Shown: piece by piece, positions 37,001 through 38,841 of the stretch
How the letters are laid out: each line of letters opens with the position of its first letter
Position numbering within the stretch: the stretch's first letter is position 1
DNA from: Candidatus Woesebacteria bacterium
GTDB taxonomy: Bacteria; Patescibacteriota; Microgenomatia; UBA8517
Assembly: GCA_016926185.1 (NCBI GenBank)
Contig: JAFGPD010000019.1
Location: forward strand, 1 to 38,841
DNA: 38,841 bases
Reading direction: 5' to 3'
Notes under the pieces: model-generated
Told to the model about the DNA's origin: nothing
Databases searched by the model: none
The model's input: the letters and a program-made list of their open reading frames with translations, nothing else
Made by a program: the position numbers and the translations under genes

Positions 37001-38841
37001 TGATAGTTCTGGTCTTGACGGAGTTGCGATAAGTGGATGTGCGGGCCAAGGGGAAGGAACAGACCAAACCTGCATTTGGGATACTAATGGAGTAACTCCA
37101 GGAACTTACTATGTTTACGGGATTGTAGATGATGGAGTTAATTCGGCAGTTGATGATTATTCATCTGGGGTTGTAACAATAACTGATGCGCCGGATATCA
37201 CGGTTGATGAACCTGATGGAGTAAGTGATGAGGTGACTGAGGGAGATAATTTCACCGTTCAATATGATCTAGCAGATACAGATGATGATGTTACGGCAGA
37301 TTTCTACTACGATTCTAACGACTCAGGTCTTGATGGAACGGCAATATCAGGATGCCAAAATCAAGGTGAAGGAACCGACCAGACTTGCATATGGGATACA
37401 ACAGGAATAACCCCTGGGAATTATTATGTCTATGGGGTTGCCGACGATGGGTACAATCCTGCGCAGAATGATTATTCGTCGGGTGTTGTGACAATTATTT
37501 CAGGGTCAAACGATCCTCCAACCATAAATGTTGATGAGCCGGATGGAGTAAGTGATGAAATTGCTGTTGATGCCAACTTTACAGTCCAATACGACCTTGA
37601 TGATACCGACGATACAGTTACAGCAGATTTTTATTATGATACAAACTCAACAGGTCTAGATGGAGTTGCAATATCGGGTTGTCAAAATGAAGCGGAAGGA
37701 ACTGACCAAACTTGTACTTGGGATACAACAGGGGTAAGTGCAGGTACCTATTATGTCTACGGGATAGTAGATGATGGAACAAACCCCCCTGTTGACGATT
37801 ATTCTTCCGGGGTAGTGACAATTAATGATGCACCGACGATTAATGTTGACGAACCAGATGGAGTGAGCGATGAAATCGGAGAAGGAACGAACTTTACAGT
37901 CCAATATGACCTTGACGACATTGTCGATACGGTGACAGCTGATTTTTATTACGACTCCGACAGTTCAGGTCTTGACGGCGTTGCAATCAGCGGTTGTCAG
38001 GATCAAGGTGAAGGGACAAACGAAACATGCACTTGGGACACAACCGGAGTGAGCCCTGGAACATATTATGTTTATGGGATCGTCGATGATGGATTCAACG
38101 CTCAACAGGATGACTACTCAAGTGGGGTAGTGACGATCAATGATGCACCGGAAATAAATGTTGATGAGCCGGATGGAATAAGTGATGAAATAACAGAGGG
38201 TGCCAATTTCACAGTGCAATATGATCTTGCCGATACAGATGATGATGTAACGGCTGATTTTTACTATGATGCCAACGCAACTGGTCTTGATGGAACATTG
38301 ATTGCGGGATGTCAAACGCAAGCCGAAGGGACGAATCAAACATGCACATGGGACACAACAGGTGTGAGCCCCGGAGCATATTATGTTTACGGAATTGTTG
38401 ATGACGGAGTTAATTCTTCCGATGATAACTATTCAGCCGGAGTGGTAACAATAAATGACTCACCGGATATAACAGTTGACGAACCTGATGGCGTGAGTGA
38501 TGAAATTGCAGAAGGTGCCAACTTCACAGTTCAATATGATCTTTCCGACACCGATGATACAGTTACAGCTGATTTTTATTACGATACGGACAGCTCTGGT
38601 CTTGATGGTGTTGCGATAGCAGGTTGTGCGGGTCAAGGAGAAGGTATAAACCAGACTTGCAGTTGGGATACAACAGGAGTGTCACCTGGGACATATTATG
38701 TGTATGGTGTTTCCTACGATGGATTTAACCCATCGGAAAATGATTATTCATCAGGTGTTGTGACTATCAATGACCCTCCTACTATCAATGTTGATCAACC
38801 AGACGGAGTATCTGATGAGATTGCAGAAGGTGCCAACTTCA
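31080..38841 (+). CDS. Giant surface protein, 3' end outside window: duplicated HTH modules - TM - duplicated beta-rich ectodomain - Gly-rich domain - tandem Ig-like repeats
   Basis: Continuous frame read by hand from ATG 31080 (in-frame TAA at 31077, AAGGAAA upstream) to the window end without a stop; absent from the ORF track because no stop is in the window. Confidence 0.92.
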   Translation, partial: MKKIPAQTKKEIVRKALYENASISDLSRGYSISRKAIYNWINKYKKESEDKSKAFIPQYAKGRKHPKAKAHEIEKKLLRIVADNPKITIKQLSSKVPVSSWTVWKILDQNNLNTKDKRTEFADTFEKQNTAAEEKREAVIRAVEENESVTKIAKELDVARKTVYSWIKRYKKAKDLSLKTFQPRYVSGEKHPNAKVSDDLEKKLLEIVTEDPDLAISELANSLPVSAYTVWKLLDKHNLNTISQREYYALQTSQALEKRVPFASILDSFGYVRKELELLLQVSRKIPKTVDLQLISPIKSYLSTLIISTSRRLSLYINSLSNYLRFVIRKASFALDQLVNDVGRFTLNLSRFTLTRPRHSYYYATLVLLIVLSLGFADRIVKLIPEETVSQVSQRLSENTRLAALLSEEEEEQEVERLISGNYIIEGDTDLQVTGTPKFKITKVASAFEVDRKDSIDLSQVTPTIKPEVTITGPSGQNIKDFSLQETNEGEFEVILSDFSKIKPGLYVLGVSDETGTQITQNFSWGILAINTNQTTYNTDENIEILITVLDSKGIPKCDADLALVIRNTENDDYTLMTTADNEIKVNDGCETDQKTTEPDYSASLSELSEGEYEVELIASIDSTNHKVSSGFKVAEESELADFEVSRAAPIKVASGEDYPVVIRIKANKDHKGQVIDKVPSNFLVKPFGKAKIEIDPETSSLVDEEFSVKVNGENEQLLIWDVDFKAGGTYSLTYAFSDMGSDWTNYYLGPVEIEGAEVDKIWEFRQDPSAPAGKVTQKMRYGRVRVEEKMLEIRGRKMKTFMEKAHVKAGETPKIVLEDLTLSDSGSQNPGLMQRLLGIAQENVDDSQFTTGIKIEVIDNDGNREYVTNIEQITETVEIPPQYLKPGRHIVTITDVETGNFVEQEFLYGVLALNLNKSVYSLGESTYIQMASLDDGGQTVCDSNLELTVYDPEGGVETYSMQEGTISVSDECLLNNVTDEPDYFVYYPINNLGEYRTVLTNLENGYSVDGNFLVEESPQYSIERVGATRINPFKAKYVMTFNVESKDNFSGELIETVPDGFQISESDEFSVNGQEILWSLELNAGEQQSFIYEYQAPKVSPELYLLGEARLVNDGNEVFSEYRKWQLASDATIYITSGTSWQVPSDWNDSDNTVEVIGGGGGGANGAAESGGNGGVGGGGGGGGGYAIATNVDLTPDDYVTVQVGQGGTVGNPGTQTYFNGGSCATSSVCATGGGAASGATGGTAGTYSVGTGYSGGSGGGGGGVANAGGGGGGGGGAGGPNAAGDGGTIGSSASGNSGGAGGGGGQGDGTSGGSGGTGGTAGGGTGGNGGNGTEWDSTHGSGGGSGGGGGGSRNGNGGPAGTAGTYGAGGAGGGGEGRGGTTFGSGASGRNGLIVVDYTPPPNSPPTINVDEPDGSGDEIAEGANFTVQYDLEDTDDTVTADFYYDTDGSGLDGVAISGCQDQPEDTDNTCTWDTTGVTPGTYYVYGVTSDGVNPQQSDYSSGVVTINDAPTINVDEPDGTSDEIAEGANFTVQYDLDDTDDLVTADFYYDTNGSGLDGVAISGCAGQGEATNGTCSWDTTGVTPGTYYVYGTVSDSVNSQVSDYSAGVVTINDAPTINVDEPDGAGDEIAEGANFTVQYDLADSDDSVTADFYYDTDTTGLNGVAISGCSAQGEGTNQTCSWDTTGVTPGTYYIYGTVDDGVNSPVSDYSSGVVTINDTPTITVDEPDGVGDTILEGANFTVQYDLDDTDDLVTADFYYDTDDLGLNGSAIAGCQDQDEDTDNTCTWDTTGVIPGTYYVYGIVDDGVNSPVSDYSSGVVTINDAPDITVDEPDGAGDEIAEGANFTVQYDLADTDNDVTADFYYDTDDSGLDGSAISSCTGQGEGINQTCIWDTTGVTPGTYYVYGIVDDGTNPQQDDYSSGVVTINDAPTINVDEPDGVSDTIQEDANFTVQYDLADTDDDVTADFYYDTDSSGLDGVAISGCAGQGEGTDQTCIWDTNGVTPGTYYVYGIVDDGVNSAVDDYSSGVVTITDAPDITVDEPDGVSDEVTEGDNFTVQYDLADTDDDVTADFYYDSNDSGLDGTAISGCQNQGEGTDQTCIWDTTGITPGNYYVYGVADDGYNPAQNDYSSGVVTIISGSNDPPTINVDEPDGVSDEIAVDANFTVQYDLDDTDDTVTADFYYDTNSTGLDGVAISGCQNEAEGTDQTCTWDTTGVSAGTYYVYGIVDDGTNPPVDDYSSGVVTINDAPTINVDEPDGVSDEIGEGTNFTVQYDLDDIVDTVTADFYYDSDSSGLDGVAISGCQDQGEGTNETCTWDTTGVSPGTYYVYGIVDDGFNAQQDDYSSGVVTINDAPEINVDEPDGISDEITEGANFTVQYDLADTDDDVTADFYYDANATGLDGTLIAGCQTQAEGTNQTCTWDTTGVSPGAYYVYGIVDDGVNSSDDNYSAGVVTINDSPDITVDEPDGVSDEIAEGANFTVQYDLSDTDDTVTADFYYDTDSSGLDGVAIAGCAGQGEGINQTCSWDTTGVSPGTYYVYGVSYDGFNPSENDYSSGVVTINDPPTINVDQPDGVSDEIAEGANF
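31092..31840 (+). other. Two tandem copies of a bipartite transposase/resolvase-like HTH module at the N-terminus of the giant protein
   Basis: ISDLSRGYSISRKAIYNWINKYKK...GRKHPKAKAHEIEKKLLRIVADNPKITIKQLSSKVPVSSWTVWKILDQNNLNT vs VTKIAKELDVARKTVYSWIKRYKK...GEKHPNAKVSDDLEKKLLEIVTEDPDLAISELANSLPVSAYTVWKLLDKHNLNT. Confidence 0.9.
32160..32210 (+). other. Predicted transmembrane helix in the giant protein
   Basis: YYYATLVLLIVLSLGFA preceded by basic residues (RPRH). Confidence 0.85.
34477..35279 (+). other. Glycine-rich domain in the giant protein
   Basis: TIYITSGTSWQVPSDWNDSDNTVEVIGGGGGG...GGGGGGGGGYAIATNVDLTPDDYVTVQVGQGG...GRNGLIVVDYT: layout of phage tail-fibre-like Gly-rich domains. Confidence 0.85.
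35301..38841 (+). repeat. At least 12 tandem 315-bp (105-aa) Ig-like repeats, the last cut by the window end
   Basis: Unit starts 35301, 35616, 35931, 36246, 36561, 36876, 37191, 37518, 37833, 38148, 38463, 38778; spacing 315 bp except one of 327 bp. Confidence 0.97.

Noticed and set aside
36393-38339. Similar minus-strand ORFs (MDCKVCTLRNFITCSIRLVN..., MDCKVRSFSDFIAHSIWFVN...) that look like a protein family
   Set aside because: They are antisense shadows of the 315-bp repeat; the resemblance results from the repeat itself.
35301-38841. CRISPR-like tandem array
   Set aside because: Repeats are 315 bp, contiguous, coding and without spacers.

Overview
The window is AT-rich, gene-dense bacterial DNA, probably from a Candidate Phyla Radiation (Patescibacteria)-type genome. 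That placement is inferred from gene content; TGA is used as a stop, so this is not a code-25 lineage. Main contents: (i) a type IV pilus locus with pilB, pilC, a natural pilM-pilN fusion, a pilO-like gene, a major-pilin-like gene and a reverse-strand set of minor pilin-like genes; (ii) two histidine kinases and two REC-only response regulators; (iii) an SRAP/YedK-type peptidase; (iv) a secreted protein with eight 4-Cys repeats; (v) a comM/YifB Mg-chelatase gene with a detached 120-bp copy of its 5' end about 1.56 kb upstream; (vi) a PRTase-like protein, a PKD-domain membrane protein and a TMTC-like glycosyltransferase with TPRs; (vii) a ~1.3-kb region with no good ORF that holds a degenerate short-repeat cluster; (viii) a giant ORF, 31080 to beyond the window end (>=2587 codons), missing from the supplied ORF track because it has no stop in the window. 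It encodes duplicated transposase-type HTH modules, a single TM helix, duplicated beta-rich ectodomains, a Gly-rich domain and at least 12 tandem 105-aa Ig-like repeats. The strongest second-look items are the HTH-TM-adhesin architecture, the comM 5'-end duplication whose internal differences are all synonymous, a recurrent TANNNT-N6-start codon arrangement suggesting leaderless transcription, and a multi-hairpin leader upstream of an MscS-like gene. All family names come from reading motifs by eye; no searches were run.
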